DNA of 64,000 bases from Turritopsis dohrnii (lineage: Eukaryota; Cnidaria; Hydrozoa; Anthoathecata; Oceaniidae), in assembly GCA_027922465.2 (NCBI GenBank), contig BQMF02000217.1, forward strand, positions 310,001 through 374,000, in the 5' to 3' direction. Position numbers and translations under genes: made by a program. The notes beneath the pieces are model-generated. The model searched no databases and was not told the DNA's origin. It was given only the letters and a program-made list of their open reading frames with translations. This document shows, one piece after another, positions 1 to 11,939 of this stretch (position 1 is the first letter of the stretch; each line of letters begins with the position of its first letter).

Positions 1-114
1 AATTGATCATCACATACACAAAAACAAATACAAACGTTAAAGGCATTTACACTTTAAGTGTTCTTTTTATATACAGACTTTCTAATTAACTGTGATTGTT
101 TTGCTTCATCTTAG

Positions 115-999
115 GTTACTAACCAGGAGCTTGTGTCGTCAAAGAAGCACGTGGAGAAGCTGAAGTCCCAAAACAGACGATTAGAAATGGAATCAGTCGA
201 TCAGAAGAGAATATATCTCAGTGATGTATGAATGAAAGTTTTTAACCCATCAACGTATCACTTATAAATATGTCTGCTTCTTCATTGAAATCTCCTCGAC
301 AATAACAAGAGAGAAATAAGAAGTATTGCTTATACACTTACTCTAGTTACATCGCGACCCCTGCACAAACATAAGAAACCGATTCTAAATCTCTTTTAAA
401 ATTAAAGCAACTTGTCATTTCACACTCGACTTTGAAACGCGTTAAAGTCATATCTCAGTGAGCATATTGGATGAAAAATCACTGAGAAGGAGTGCATTTC
501 TATCGAAATATACTCACAATTTCAATAAAACTGCTCTTCATCGTAATGACTTTTTGTTGATTTTGCCCACTGGGATGTCACTTTCTCTCTAAGTCAGTCG
601 CTACTCATCCTGCAATTCTAGTGATAAAAAAGTGACGAATGTCCTTTGGTTTGTTTCTTTTAGAGTGAAACGTACGGCCAGATCATGTTGTCTGTGGACA
701 ACATTTTCGATATGTGTGAAGAGAAGAAACGTTCACATGCTGGTCATCTGTCCATTTTTCAAAAACTCGATTTCATTGGTGTAAGCAAAACAATCATATT
801 TGACTTGCTCTCGCTCCAAAGGATTTTTTTTTAAATTGTCTGTTGTTTTTTTTATCAGCGTTACGTCAAAGAACGTCAAGATATTTACGAGATGTCAAAG
901 CCAAAAGAAAAAGAGAAAACTATATACTACGCGAACCGCGCAGCTTTTAAGAGATTCAAAAGTGTGAAAATCGAAAATGTCCACAATGAAACTCAGTAG
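115..999 (+). CDS. Last three exons of a coiled-coil ciliary protein, CCDC42/DUF4200-like (partial)
   Basis: Three exons read in one frame: 115-225, 664-780 and 859-999, all joined in phase 0, with AG acceptors, GT donors and a TAG stop at 997-999. The first exon encodes a charged coiled coil (KKHVEKLKSQNRRLEMES). The next two encode DNIFDMCEEKK and FQKLDFIGRYVKERQDIYEM. This arrangement, a helix with an NIF/NLF-type motif followed by a QLD-I-FI-like helix, resembles the C-terminal end of the CCDC42/CFAP73 (DUF4200) family of axonemal proteins. The rest of the gene lies left of the window. The exons and the stop are well supported. The family name is a recognition by eye from a short, low-complexity region and could be another axonemal coiled-coil protein. 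Confidence 0.6.
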
Positions 1000-1113
1000 A
1001 AAACTCTGTTTTTATAAATAATATATTTTTTTTGTATATCATATTTTCTTATAATTTTTTAAAGATGTGTAATTTCTTAATCATATGTGTATTTTTCACT
1101 GGGTGCTGCTTAA

Positions 1114-1119
1114 AATAAA
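1114..1119 (+). terminator. Poly(A) signal AATAAA
   Basis: A canonical AATAAA lies about 115 bases after the stop codon of the upstream coiled-coil gene and is followed by a T-rich stretch, as expected for its 3' end. Confidence 0.5.
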
Positions 1120-1149
1120 TTTATTTATTTATTTACGATTATTTACCCA

Positions 1150-1402
1150 AAATAGCCTCTTCAGTTCCTTAAGGTACTGTTATCAATGAGGCCCCTGCGA
1201 ATGAGGTCCCAGAGCATTTAAAGCCCCCATTTGGGTTATGGAAGCTGCTCAACTAGACAACCATCCTAGACATCATTCCTACTCTCTTGCTGAGTGCTTA
1301 GCAGAGAAGAGTGATTATAGTCGCTGGCATGACTCGGTCGGGGATTGAACACCGACCTCCCGAACAGGAAGTGAGGTATTTTAAGGCTACCAGTCGGTAA
1401 AG
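1150..1402 (-). repeat. tRNA-derived SINE-like repeat
   Basis: Read on the minus strand, the region starts with an A-box-like ACCGACTGGTA. It continues into a T-arm-like stem: GGTCGGT and its complement enclose GTTCAATCC, which matches the Pol III B-box consensus. A non-tRNA body of about 170 bases follows. This is the layout of a tRNA-headed SINE. No poly(A) tail or clean target duplication was found, so the ends are approximate. Confidence 0.45.
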
Positions 1403-2366
1403 GAATATTACGTCTCAATCTAATCTTACATTGTTAAACGAGCAGCTGTCAAACAGCTTTCAGAAGACAGTTAATGAAGGGCGATGTCGCAAAAATCCCT
1501 ACGATAGATTTTCATTATACGTAATTCAGTTATAAACATGGATCCCTAACCCCATATTTGACATCCCTTAAATAATACTTGATTAATACATGGCACTCAA
1601 TAAATGAGTACCGAAAGAGGCCCCTTGGCCGATGCACCAAGAAAAGTTTTGAAAAATGCCACCTTTAAATTGCCTTATAAAGCACTCAACACGATTCTCA
1701 TCCACAAGCTTATACTTTGGAGCCAAACACCCTAAATTTTTTTCTCTATTTTTTGTGTCGAGAAAAGCCAGAAAATTGGAGGATTTTCAAAAAGCAAAAG
1801 GGCTTTATGGGTATATTAATTAATATTTTATATTTCAGTTTATCGTAAGTGATAATTCTTTTGGATAATTTTGAACAATCGCTATTATAGAAAACACCAA
1901 AAGTATTTCTTCTCCTTTGGTTATGCCTACAAAGGTATTGACGATATTTTCAAAACCCAAATCATCCAGCCGGTCATTGTGAACATGCATTATCATTAAG
2001 CTGTTCAGTCAATGTTTAGTTCAATTTCTACGTCATATGCAATTACAAGAACGTCTTTTTGAGTCTCATTTGACATTGCACCAGAAATAAGATAACAGAT
2101 AAAGACTTTTTAGGAAAAAAATTCCTTATAATTGCCAAAACATTTGAGATTTAAGCCCTCAAACCTCATCGCTTTTAGTAATGTATTTTACGGATTTTCA
2201 TTTTCCCGTAAAAGATTGGTTTGAAAACGGTGGCCATTGGGGACTTGGGAAGGTGTTATAATTACGCTTAGAAAAGAATATACTTCCATTTAATGGTCGA
2301 AATATTCATGTATTAGATAGAAATAACAACGTTATCAATATCAGAGATAATGTAAAAATGTTAATA

Positions 2367-3071
2367 TCAATTTAACACTTGTCCATTCTTTGTCAGATCA
2401 CAATAAGTCAAGATTCCATAACCATAACATTCTTCATCATCAGGCATGCTGTCAGGGATAATCCCTAGCACTTTGCCTTTGTTTCTGGCAAAAAAACGCA
2501 TTGAAGGATCAACAGGTAAATCTGTTCCTTCTTTCTTACCTCGAGTGTATTCCGTAACTTCGGCAACCGTTGGCTTAGTTGAAAACGTGTTCTTTAATCC
2601 TCTGAGCCGCCCATAAGCGAATAAGCCACTAGTCTCACATTTTGCAACTTCCTCATAGACATAATTCATTAGTTGACTTGTTGCGATTCCTCTTTTTTCG
2701 GGAAGAACACTAACAGATACTAACAATCCATATTTCTGTTTCGGATCATGATCCCTGAAAGATCCGCTATTAGTTGCTGCATGCCAGCCTTTTGGGAAAT
2801 TGTATTTTGTACAAAATTCCTGCCAATCATGAAATTCTTTTATTCCTTCTACGTTGATGTTGTTCATCCAAGGTGGTTTATAATAACTCGCAATACCTGC
2901 TGGTTTGCCATCAATGAAAGATATGAACATAAGATCTTGTTGCAGATAATACAAGAGATCTGAATCTGGCGCCACCATATTTTCACCTTTGACATTTCCC
3001 CACGTAGCTCCTTCAACATAGCTTACAACAGGTAAATCTTCTGTTGTTGCGCGTCGGATCTCAATTGACAT
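2367..3071 (-). CDS. Intronless GNAT-family N-acetyltransferase
   Basis: A 234-residue open frame begins MSIEIRRATTEDLPVV, a typical GNAT N-terminus. The acetyl-CoA-binding motif A is visible at about residues 115-140 (LLVSVSVLPEKRGIATSQL), with the R-G-x-A pyrophosphate loop. Residues MFISFIDGKPAGIASYY form the preceding strand pair. The start ATG is at 3069-3071 and the stop TGA at 2367-2369. GNAT proteins transfer acetyl from acetyl-CoA to small amines or proteins; the substrate cannot be inferred. The frame has no intron, while the other host genes here are intron-rich, so it may be a retrocopy or an acquired gene. A broken copy of its 5' end lies at 11639-11767. Confidence 0.8.
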   Translation of the reverse strand: MSIEIRRATTEDLPVVSYVEGATWGNVKGENMVAPDSDLLYYLQQDLMFISFIDGKPAGIASYYKPPWMNNINVEGIKEFHDWQEFCTKYNFPKGWHAATNSGSFRDHDPKQKYGLLVSVSVLPEKRGIATSQLMNYVYEEVAKCETSGLFAYGRLRGLKNTFSTKPTVAEVTEYTRGKKEGTDLPVDPSMRFFARNKGKVLGIIPDSMPDDEECYGYGILTYCDLTKNGQVLN

Positions 3072-3158
3072 ATTGCCAAAAAATAACTTTTCACTGTAAT
3101 AGAATGGTATATTTGTATTCAGGCTGTCAAAGCATTTCCACGTGTACTATTAGCAAGA

Positions 3159-3212
3159 CCATAGAAATACGATTTCGATAGAATAATTTCGATAGAATTT
3201 CGTATTTCTATG
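3159..3212. mobile_element. 54-bp micro-foldback element with 7-bp target duplication
   Basis: The ends CATAGAAATACGA and TCGTATTTCTATG are perfect inverted repeats, with ATTTCGATAGAAT-type repeats inside. GCAAGAC directly flanks both sides (3152-3158 and 3213-3219). The same terminal sequence recurs in a 21-bp palindrome at 36470-36490, which also has direct repeats. Confidence 0.6.
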
Positions 3213-3254
3213 GCAAGACACAAAGATAAATTAGATTGGAAGGAGTAGCCGTAT

Positions 3255-4415
3255 ATGGTTGCTCAGATGTAGCAATATTCAATGAAGTATTTTATATTTT
3301 CAGTCACACAATATATCTATCGAATTGAAATATTCGGCGCAATTTATTAATATGCTATATTTATAATGCTCGTTGTATATATTATATATAAGTCATTATA
3401 TGTTCACGATATCTTATCAGGTTTGTGACTTCTTATATATGCAATGGATTGAAATGATATTCAACCACACAATATATGGTCAACGAAATACTAGTTTGTA
3501 ATCTGGTCTGGGAAATGAACAGGTAGTATCGTTAGGCTTAATTTTCGCAGGAATTACAAAAAAATATGGCGGCAGCTAATGTAAACATCATTCATAGAGA
3601 TCCATCCAGGAATTTTTACATCAAATAGCCCTTTTAGTAAACCGTATTGGGCAAAACGATTATTCTTTGTATGAGTTAAATGTGTTCTCAGTATTCCTGG
3701 ACAATCAGCTAGTCTTCTTTCTCTTCTAATAAAGCGTTTGAAAATATTCGCAGAGGAAATAAAAAGAAAATTGAGACATGATACACCAATTCAAGAGAGA
3801 CTTGCAGTATATCAAGTAGATGAAGCATTTATGCCTAGTAATGTAAGCCCAAGTATAGCATTTCTGAAGAAACTCTGTTGTACTTCAGGGAGCTGGGGTT
3901 CACTTGGAAAAATATTTCTGACTTGCTCTTAGTATCCAGGTGGAGTGTTTACAGGAGGGTACAAGAATATGGACTGAAAGAAATAACAGGCTTTTCCTAT
4001 GTAACTGACGAAAATCTGTTGATTTGAGCTCCAAGTTTGACAAGATTCGTCTTGCTAGGATGACCTGCATTATTTTAGATTTCGGTGACCAGACAGTTTA
4101 AAACACAGACTATACAACGCAAGGTTATGATATAAGTGGCTATTACAAAAATTATGATTTAAATGGAATATGGTTTATTGAACACAAAGACATTCTGCTG
4201 AACATATTAAATACATATTTCATTGAATAAAATTGATTTTTTATTGAATATATAATGTGTCGTTGAACATAAATATGGTATCATTGAATAATACGAAGCT
4301 ATTAAAATATATTATAATGCTTCATTGAATATATGTATTGTGTTGGTTGAATATATATAGTATATCACAAACATTAATATGATGTTATTGAATATTGCTA
4401 CATTTGAGCAACCAT
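3255..4415. mobile_element. hAT-like non-autonomous element with perfect 8-bp TSD
   Basis: The left end ATGGTTGCTCAGATGTAGCA is the reverse complement of the right end apart from one mismatch (right end 4387-4415). AGCCGTAT flanks both ends exactly (3247-3254 and 4416-4423). An 8-bp duplication is typical of hAT or P elements. Subterminal copies of TATTCAATGA in alternating orientation fill both arms. The middle (about 3560-4030) is less AT-rich. It holds a 64-codon frame (3738-3932) that I cannot assign; no transposase is recognisable. Confidence 0.75.
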
Positions 4416-4423
4416 AGCCGTAT

Positions 4424-4920
4424 GAAATGTTTGTTAACGAATTTTGAAACGAAGAACTTAATTGTGCATGTCTTTTAATACCCATAGTCGTTTTGTTCAT
4501 AGATTTTCAGGAATTTTCATTGGCACCAGAATATCTAGTTGAAGTAGTTTTTTAATTACTGCTAACAATCTAGTAATTCTAGTTTTATTTATAGTTCTAA
4601 ATATTGTGATAATTGATATGTGATAAAAGTACATTGAAGAAAAATATATTTATCAATGAACTGTACGTATGTTAAAATGTTGGAATGTAGACATTATAAA
4701 GCATTCCAACAACACAAGAGCAGCAGTAGCATACCAATTTACAAGGAACTCTGGTTGATTCAATATAACCAGAGGAACATGGCTACAGATGAAAATGCAC
4801 AGTTGGAATATGTAGCTACATTGGAAGCAGGAACACTTACAATCGTAGCATGAGCAAATACAGTCTAACAGGAAAAGCTACATTCGAAACAGGAGCCATT
4901 TAAGTATAAACAGGAATAAT
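4424..4920. other. Intergenic stretch, no gene recognised
   Basis: This is AT-rich sequence between the hAT-like element and the repeat array. Short open frames such as 4656-4853 resemble no family I know. Near 4800-4910 imperfect copies of a GTAGCTACATT...GAAACAGGA phrase recur, suggesting an old repeat. Confidence 0.4.
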
Positions 4921-5040
4921 TTAAAATAAGATTAGCAAAAATGCGACTATATATTTCCCTCCAAAATTGCGATTTTATCAATTGTTGTGTGTACGCTGAT
5001 AATCATAAGAAAATTGTATCATTTCGCCAAATAATTACAA

Positions 5041-8000
5041 CTAGCCGCCAAGGCGGCGTCGCTCGCCGCCCATGTTCAGCCTGGGTTGACTTCACGAAAA
5101 ATAAAATTAAGGAATTGGCAACCGAAAGTGTTGTTCCCATGTTATAGAGCTCGAAAAACTGATCAAAAAATGTATGGGATCGTTCAGCTACGGATCAACC
5201 GTTACAGAGATATCATCGTTCAAAGATTTTGATGACGTCACAGACCCATCTCCAAAAAAAATTAGACCCAAATTTTTCGTCACCCCATCGCTTGTATCGC
5301 GCAGCCCAAAAAACGTCAGTTATCCCGATTGGTTATCGAGATAATTTTCCCAAAACGTCGCATTCGATTAGGGTCTCAATACAATGGTTTCACACTGACG
5401 TCACGCAATAGAAGAGAAATAATTTATGTGCCATCTTATATTGCTGACTCCCCGATTTCTTTCGCAGTTCACATCTACCATTTTGCGTGACAGACGAACA
5501 AACAGACAAACAGAGAATCGGCTATTAATATATAGACAAGCCGCCAAGGCGGCGTCGCTCGCCGCTCATGTTCAGCCTGCGTTGACTTCACGAAAAATAA
5601 AATTAAGGAATTGGCAACTGAAAGTGTACCTTCGTTGCAGAGCACGAAAAGCTGATCATAAAAATGTATGGGATCGTTTTGCTACGATCAACCGTTACAG
5701 AGATATCATTGATCAAAGATTTTGATGACGTCACACGCCCGTCCCCAAAAGAATTCGGCCCAAATTTTTCGTCACCCTATCGTCTGTATCGCGGACCCCA
5801 AAAAACGTGTTTATTTATTTTCAATTTATTTAAAGTTGACAGTATTTACAGTAGCAAACGCTAATTTAAGTCAACTGATAAAACCATTTAAAAAACTAAT
5901 AAAAACTAATACAATAAATACTATAAATAAATATACAATATATACAAAATAACTAACTAAATAACTAACTAAAAATAATACATTTATTTATTTTAAAAAC
6001 TAAAGAAAACCTAGATCCGAGATGTAAATTTTGAAAATTCTGCAAGGACAGTTGGTTGGTACCCAGTTTTTGATTTTATTTTTGAATTCAGATGCTGACT
6101 CTACACTCTTATAATCATTAGGTAAAGTATTCCAAAGTTATCCCTATTGGTTACCAAGATAATTTTCCCTAAACGTCACGTTCGATTGGGGATGCAATGC
6201 ATAGGTTTCGAACTGACGTCGCCCACAAGAAAAGAAATAATTTATCTTCACAACTCAATCTACCATTTTGCGTGACAGACAAACAAACAAACAAACAGAC
6301 AGAGAATCGGCTGTTAATGTATGGACTAGCCGCCAAGGCAGCGTCGCTTGCCGCCCATGTTCAGCCTGGGTTGACTTCACGAAAAATGAAATTAAGGAAT
6401 TGGCAACCGAAAGTGTTCCTATTTTGTAGAGCTCGAAAAACTGATCAAAAAAATGTATGAGATCGTTCCGCTACGATCAACCGTTACGGAGATATCATCG
6501 TTCAAAGATTTCGATGACGTCACAGACCCGTCCCCCAAAAAAGTTAGACCCAAATTTTTCGTCATCCCCCATTGCCTGTATCGCGGACCCCAAAAAACGT
6601 CAGTTATCCCTATTGGGATAATTATTGAGATAATTTTCCCTAAACGTCGCATTCGATTAGGGTCTCAATGCAATGGTTTCACACATGATATCGCGCACAA
6701 GAAGAGAAATAATTTATGTGTGATCTTACATTGATGACTCCCCGATTTCTTTCGCAGTTCACATCTACCATTTTACGTGCCTTACAAACAAACAAACAGA
6801 GAATCGGCTATTAATATATAGACTAGCCGCCCATGTCCACCTGCTCTATATCACTGTATCAATAAACGTCAGATTTCCTTATAAACGGCTCGTACAACTT
6901 GTGTTCAACCAGAAGCTGATTCGAAGTCACAACCTCTGGTAAAACCAATCTTTTATCAGTGTAACAATACACTCAAAACGTAGAGAGAGAAAACTTCAAC
7001 TTTTTATTAGCTTTTGTTTTAAAAAAGTTACGCGCTCTAACATGGGTGTTATCAAACGTAAGGAGGAAATGGTTTTTCTTCTTAAAAAGATCACACGGGA
7101 GGAGAGAAAAAAAGGCACGTGCTAAATGAATAAAGTGAATAAAAAAAAACGTTCGATCTGATTAAAATAGATTAAAAGAAATCGATTAAAACAAATTAAG
7201 ACAACTATTATGACAAAAGCAAAAAAAATATTTTGTATCATGATACTCTTTTTTTACCTATCGGTTTTTAAACATTTTGATGGCTCGAACAAATGTTCAC
7301 CCGTCTCAGACAGTCAGGCAAGGATACGTTAGGATACACTGGTAAACCGCACATGCTGCCACGTTCTGCCACTGCTGCTTTATGTCCGAAACGTTTAATC
7401 AGTTAGTTTCTTTGTATTTAGTTGATGTATTGTTTTCAAAGCCAAGTCAACGTGGAATATAAAACTAACAATAATAATAAAAACAAAACGTTATTCCTAT
7501 TAGTTCATCAGCCAAAAAAAGTCACGTTCGATTGGGATTGCAATGTATTTGCTCTGAACTCACGTCGCACACAAAAAAAAAATTAATTTCGCTCACAACT
7601 CAATCTACCATTTTGCGAGACTTACAAACAAACGAACAAACAAACAAACAAACAAACAGACGGAGAATCGGCTATTAATATATAGACTAGCCGCCAAGGG
7701 GGCGTTGCTCGCCGCCCATGTCCACCTGCTCTGTATCACTGTATCAATAAACTTTAAATTTCCTTATAAACGGCTCGTACAACTTGTGTTTTCAACCAGA
7801 AGCAGATTCGAAGTCACAACCTCTGGTAAAACCAATCTTTTATCAATGTAACAATACACTCAAAACGTACTTTTTATTAACTTTTGTTTTAAAAAAGTTA
7901 CGCGCTCTAACATGGGTGCTATCAAACATAAGGGGGAAATGGTTTCTCTTCTTAAAAAGATCACACAGGAGGAGAGAAAAAAAGGCACGTGCTAAATGAA

Positions 8001-9422
8001 TAAAGTGAATAAGAAAAAACATTCGATCTGAAGCGCATAACAATTAAAAAAAGAAATTAAATTATTAAAAGAAAAGCAAAAAAAAGATTTTGTTTCATGA
8101 TACTCTTTTTTTACCTATCGGTTTTAAACATTTTGATTGCTCAAAAAAAAAGTTTACCCGTCTCAGACAGTCAGGCAAGGATACATTAGGATACACTGGT
8201 AAACATGCTGCCACATTCTGCCACTGCTGCTTTTTGTCCAAACTGTTTAATCAGTTAGTTTCTTTGTATTTAGCTGATGTATTGTTTTCAAAGCCAACGT
8301 AGTCAACGTAGTCCTTGGAATATAAAACTATAAAAACAAAACGTCGGTCCTATTAGTTCATCAGCCAAAAAAAAGTCACGTTCCATTGGGGTTGCAATGT
8401 ATTTGCTTCGAACTCACGTCGCACACAAAAAAAGAAGTAATTTTGCTCACGACTCAATCTACCATTTTGCGTGACAAACAAACAAACAAACAAACAAACA
8501 GACAGACAGAGAATCGGCTATTAATATATAGACTAGCCGCCAAGGCGGCGTCGCTCGCCGCCCATATCCACCTGCTCTGTGTATCACTGTATCAATAAAC
8601 GGCAAATTACTTTATAAACGGCTCATACAACTTGGAAAAGATTCGAAGTCACAACCTCTGGTGTGCAGTCAGTGTTACATCAGTGTTACATTAACTATTT
8701 TTCAGGCTTTTCATTATGTGTGACTTATTTATTTTTTAAAACCAATCGTTGATCAGTACAACAATACACTCAAAACGTAGGAAGAAGAACTTCCACTTTT
8801 TATTAGCTTTTGTAAAAAAGCTTTTTTAAAAAAGTTACGCGCTCAAACATGGGTGCTATCAAACAGGTCGAAAATGGTTTCTCTTCTTAAAATGTTCACA
8901 CGGGAGGAGAGAAAAAATGCACGTGCTAAATGAATAAAGAGAATAAAAAAAAACGTTCGATCAGATTAAAATAGATTAAAAGAAATCGATTAAAAGAAAT
9001 TAAGACAACTATTACGACAAAAGCAAAAAAAAAAAACATTTTGTTTTACTTTTTTTCCCTATCGGTTTTTAAACATTTTGATTGCTCAAAAAGAAAGTTC
9101 ACCCGTCTCAGACAGTCAGGCAAGAGTTAGTGACAAACCGAACATGCTGCCACGTTCTGCCACTGCTGCTTTTTGTCCAAACTGTTTAATCAGTTAGTTT
9201 CTTTGTATTTAGTTGATGTACTGTTTTCAAAGCCAAGTCAACGTGGAATATAAAACTAACAGTAATAATAAAAACAATACGTTATTCCTATTAGTTCATC
9301 AGCCAAAAAAAGTCACGTTCGATTGGGGTTGCAATGTATTTGCTTCGAACTGACGTCGCACACAAAAAAAGAAATAATTTCGCTCACAACTTAATCTACC
9401 ATTTTGCGTGACTTACAAACAA

Positions 9423-9454
<32 letters not shown>

Positions 9455-9478
9455 AGAATCGGCTATTAATATATAGAT
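5041..9478. repeat. Array of six composite repeat units (three A type, three B type)
   Basis: Each unit starts at AGCCGCC(AAGGCGGCG) and ends GAGAATCGGCTATTAATATA. Start points are about 5041, 5537, 6326, 6824, 7688 and 8533. A units (about 496 bp) continue ATGTTCAGCCTGGGTTGAC. B units (about 850-940 bp) continue ATGTCCACCTGCTCTGTATC. Both types share a 3' module that ends in AAAC/AGAC short repeats. The second A unit is split by about 325 bp of AT-rich DNA (about 5807-6133). Many short open frames recur between units and are shadows of the repeat, not genes. Confidence 0.8.
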
Positions 9479-9725
9479 GGCTTAATTGCTGTCAACGTGA
9501 TACTCAGATAAAAATGTTGTTCTTAATAATCGGGGCGGAAAAAGAACTTATCTTAAACATATTATGATAAGGTTTCTTGTCGAGGAGTTAAAAAGTGACT
9601 GACAAGTAACTATAAGACCTAACTGCGACTAATATTTCCATCTAAACAACTGAATAGTTTTTTTTATTTGCTGAACACATTAACAACTGCATCAATGTGC
9701 AAGGAAAAATGTACAGTGAAAAAAG
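9479..9725. other. Short spacer between repeat array and retroelement
   Basis: Ordinary AT-rich sequence with no gene seen. It may be the 5' untranslated part of the retroelement that follows. Confidence 0.35.
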
Positions 9726-11542
9726 ATGGCAGACGTAACGGTCGTAAATGCGGAAACGGAAAATCTTGATGAAATAATTTTGAAGCGAGTTTATACAAAC
9801 ATTTTTCGATTTTTAAAGATATACAATCAAGATTGGTTAACCGTAGATGTTTTAAATTTTTGCAGAGTCCATTTCGTTAGAACCTTGTTACTTATTAATT
9901 TGGAAATTCGTAATCGTCGCAATTGAAGATAAATTTTACCGTGATTTATTGGCTTAAAAACGCAACAATCAACTAACTAAATACTGCAGGGGATTGAGGA
10001 GTAAGAGTAGATTGGGCTCTGATTGATCCTGCATATTTAGAAAAATGTCAGAAGATCAAACGACGTCATCTTCCCACAACAACAACGGCAGATTAAACGA
10101 TCAAAATAACTTGCAATGTATCGACTGTACACGTATATTTAGAAGCTTGTCTGGTCTAAAAAATCATCAGAGAGCATGTAAATCTAGAGATAACAACATC
10201 TATACTGTAAACAAAGAACCCATGCGAACTGAACAACCTGCAATTGATGTAAGTAGACAAGCTGATAAATTCTTTAAGAAGAGCATAAATGATGCGTACA
10301 CAAAAATGAGCGTATGGAGGCGAAATCTATTTCAACTTCCTAAAGGAAGCATCGGAAAAGAGTTCATTAACGAACTAACTCAAACTATAGAATTATGGAA
10401 TAATGACTCCCCATATAGAGATATTTCACTCCAAAATGTTCATGTTGATGCCGAGTCTATTACTACAACGAACAAGTCCAAAAACAACAACACTCGAGAA
10501 CAAAAAGACTTTAGAAAGAAGATTAGAATTATGGCGGCAGAAAGAGATTTCTACCTTACTCGCTGAATGTCTTGTTATACAAAGTCGCTTAAGCAAAGGT
10601 TTGTCGCCAGACAGAAAAAGGAATTTAGGTGATGAATTTCAAAAAATGATGATCAAAGGGAACATCAACGGTGCTTTAAGATTGCTAACGTCAGATCAAT
10701 GCAATGGTATCTTGCCACTGAATGACGACACGATGAATGAACTCCACCTAAAACATCCTGACGCAAGCCCAATACCAAAAAACCTTCTTCTCCAGGGTCC
10801 AATCGCTAATATTAATGACATAATCTACGAAAGTATAGACGACACTAGTATTCTGCGAGCTTGTCTCAAAAGTAAAGGTGCTGCAAGAATTTCTGGATGG
10901 GATGCAGATGAATGGCTCAGAGTCCTGGGCAGCAGCATTTTTGGGACGGCTGCAAATGATTTAAGAAAATCACTAGCGAGATTCACAAGAATTTTGTGTA
11001 CAAAGCGTGTGTCCGATCCAGAAAGCTTGGAAGCTCTATTAGCTTGTCAATTAATCCCTTTAGACAAAAACCCAGGGTTGACCCATTGGGATTGGAGAGG
11101 TATTGCGACGCATAATTGGAAAAACTGTCATCATGTGCGTAAGAAAAGACATAATCAATGCTAATGGAAACTTGCAGCTATGTGCAGGAATAAAATCTGG
11201 TTGTGAGATTGCAGTTCACGCATCAGTTGATATGTTTGCTGATGAAGAGAATCACGGCTTATTGCAGATCGATGCGTCAAATGCCCAATAAACAGGGCAG
11301 TGACGTTACATAACATGGATATACTTTGTCCTGAATTTTCAACATACATTTTCAACTGTTATCAAACACCCGCACGGCTTTTTATATCCGGAGGGAAAGA
11401 AATTCGATCAAATGAAGGTACTACTCAGGGTGATCCTGTTGCTATGGGTATGCACGCCATTGGTATTCTTCCGTTACTTCAATTGCGTGAAAATCATAGT
11501 AGTAACGAGATTCCAAAACGCGTTGCCTATGCTCTGGCATAG
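9726..11542 (+). pseudogene. Decayed reverse-transcriptase retroelement with N-terminal C2H2 zinc finger
   Basis: A frame at 10045-10566 has a C2H2 finger (CIDCTRIFRSLSGLKNHQRAC) and passes by frameshift into 10403-11164. Reverse-transcriptase pieces follow in broken frames: LLQIDASNA (11103-11291), then EGTTQGDPVAMGM and upstream PARLFISGG (11300-11542). A zinc finger before the RT is known in R2/NeSL-type non-LTR elements, but the exact clade is not clear. The copy stops before the catalytic YADD-type box and has at least two frame breaks, so it is inactive. A 66-codon frame at 9726-9926 may belong to its 5' end. Confidence 0.65.
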
Positions 11543-11638
11543 GAAAACTATCAGAGCTTTTACAACCAAATACATATACAGGTTTACAAAAGAACAAAAG
11601 AAAATGGGTCAAATCTAATTTTACAACCCAAAAGTATT

Positions 11639-11770
11639 TGCAGATAATACAAGAGGTCTGAATCTGGTGTCACCATATTTTCACCTTTGACATCTCCTCA
11701 AGTATCTTTCATCAACATACTTTACAGCAGGTTGTTGTATTGTTTCCCGTCCAATATCAATTGACATAGT
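11639..11770 (-). pseudogene. Truncated copy of the GNAT gene 5' end
   Basis: This segment aligns base by base, with scattered substitutions, to 2939-3074 of the GNAT gene. It includes TGCAGATAATACAAGAG, the CACCATATTTTCACCTTTGA block and the start codon region CAATTGACAT. Only about the first 43 codons are present and the frame carries changes. It directly follows the truncated reverse transcriptase, so the two may have come together through one rearrangement. Confidence 0.75.
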
Positions 11771-11939
11771 GAGAAAAATCAATTAGAATGTCAAAATATT
11801 CTATGCAGTTAGACTTTATGATGGCAAAATGTAAAAAAAAAAAAGTACAAATAAAAATAAATAAATAAATAAAATAAATTGAAATAATGGAACTAAAACT
11901 GGTAGATAAATTTCTTTTAAATTATCTTACCGTATTTCC

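Noticed and set aside
3738..3932. Transposase in the hAT-like element
   Set aside because: The 64-codon frame shows none of the hAT signature blocks and has no continuation in other frames.
7784..8302. Small genes within the repeat array
   Set aside because: The same frames appear in each B unit with drift and no conserved reading frame; they are shadows of the repeat.
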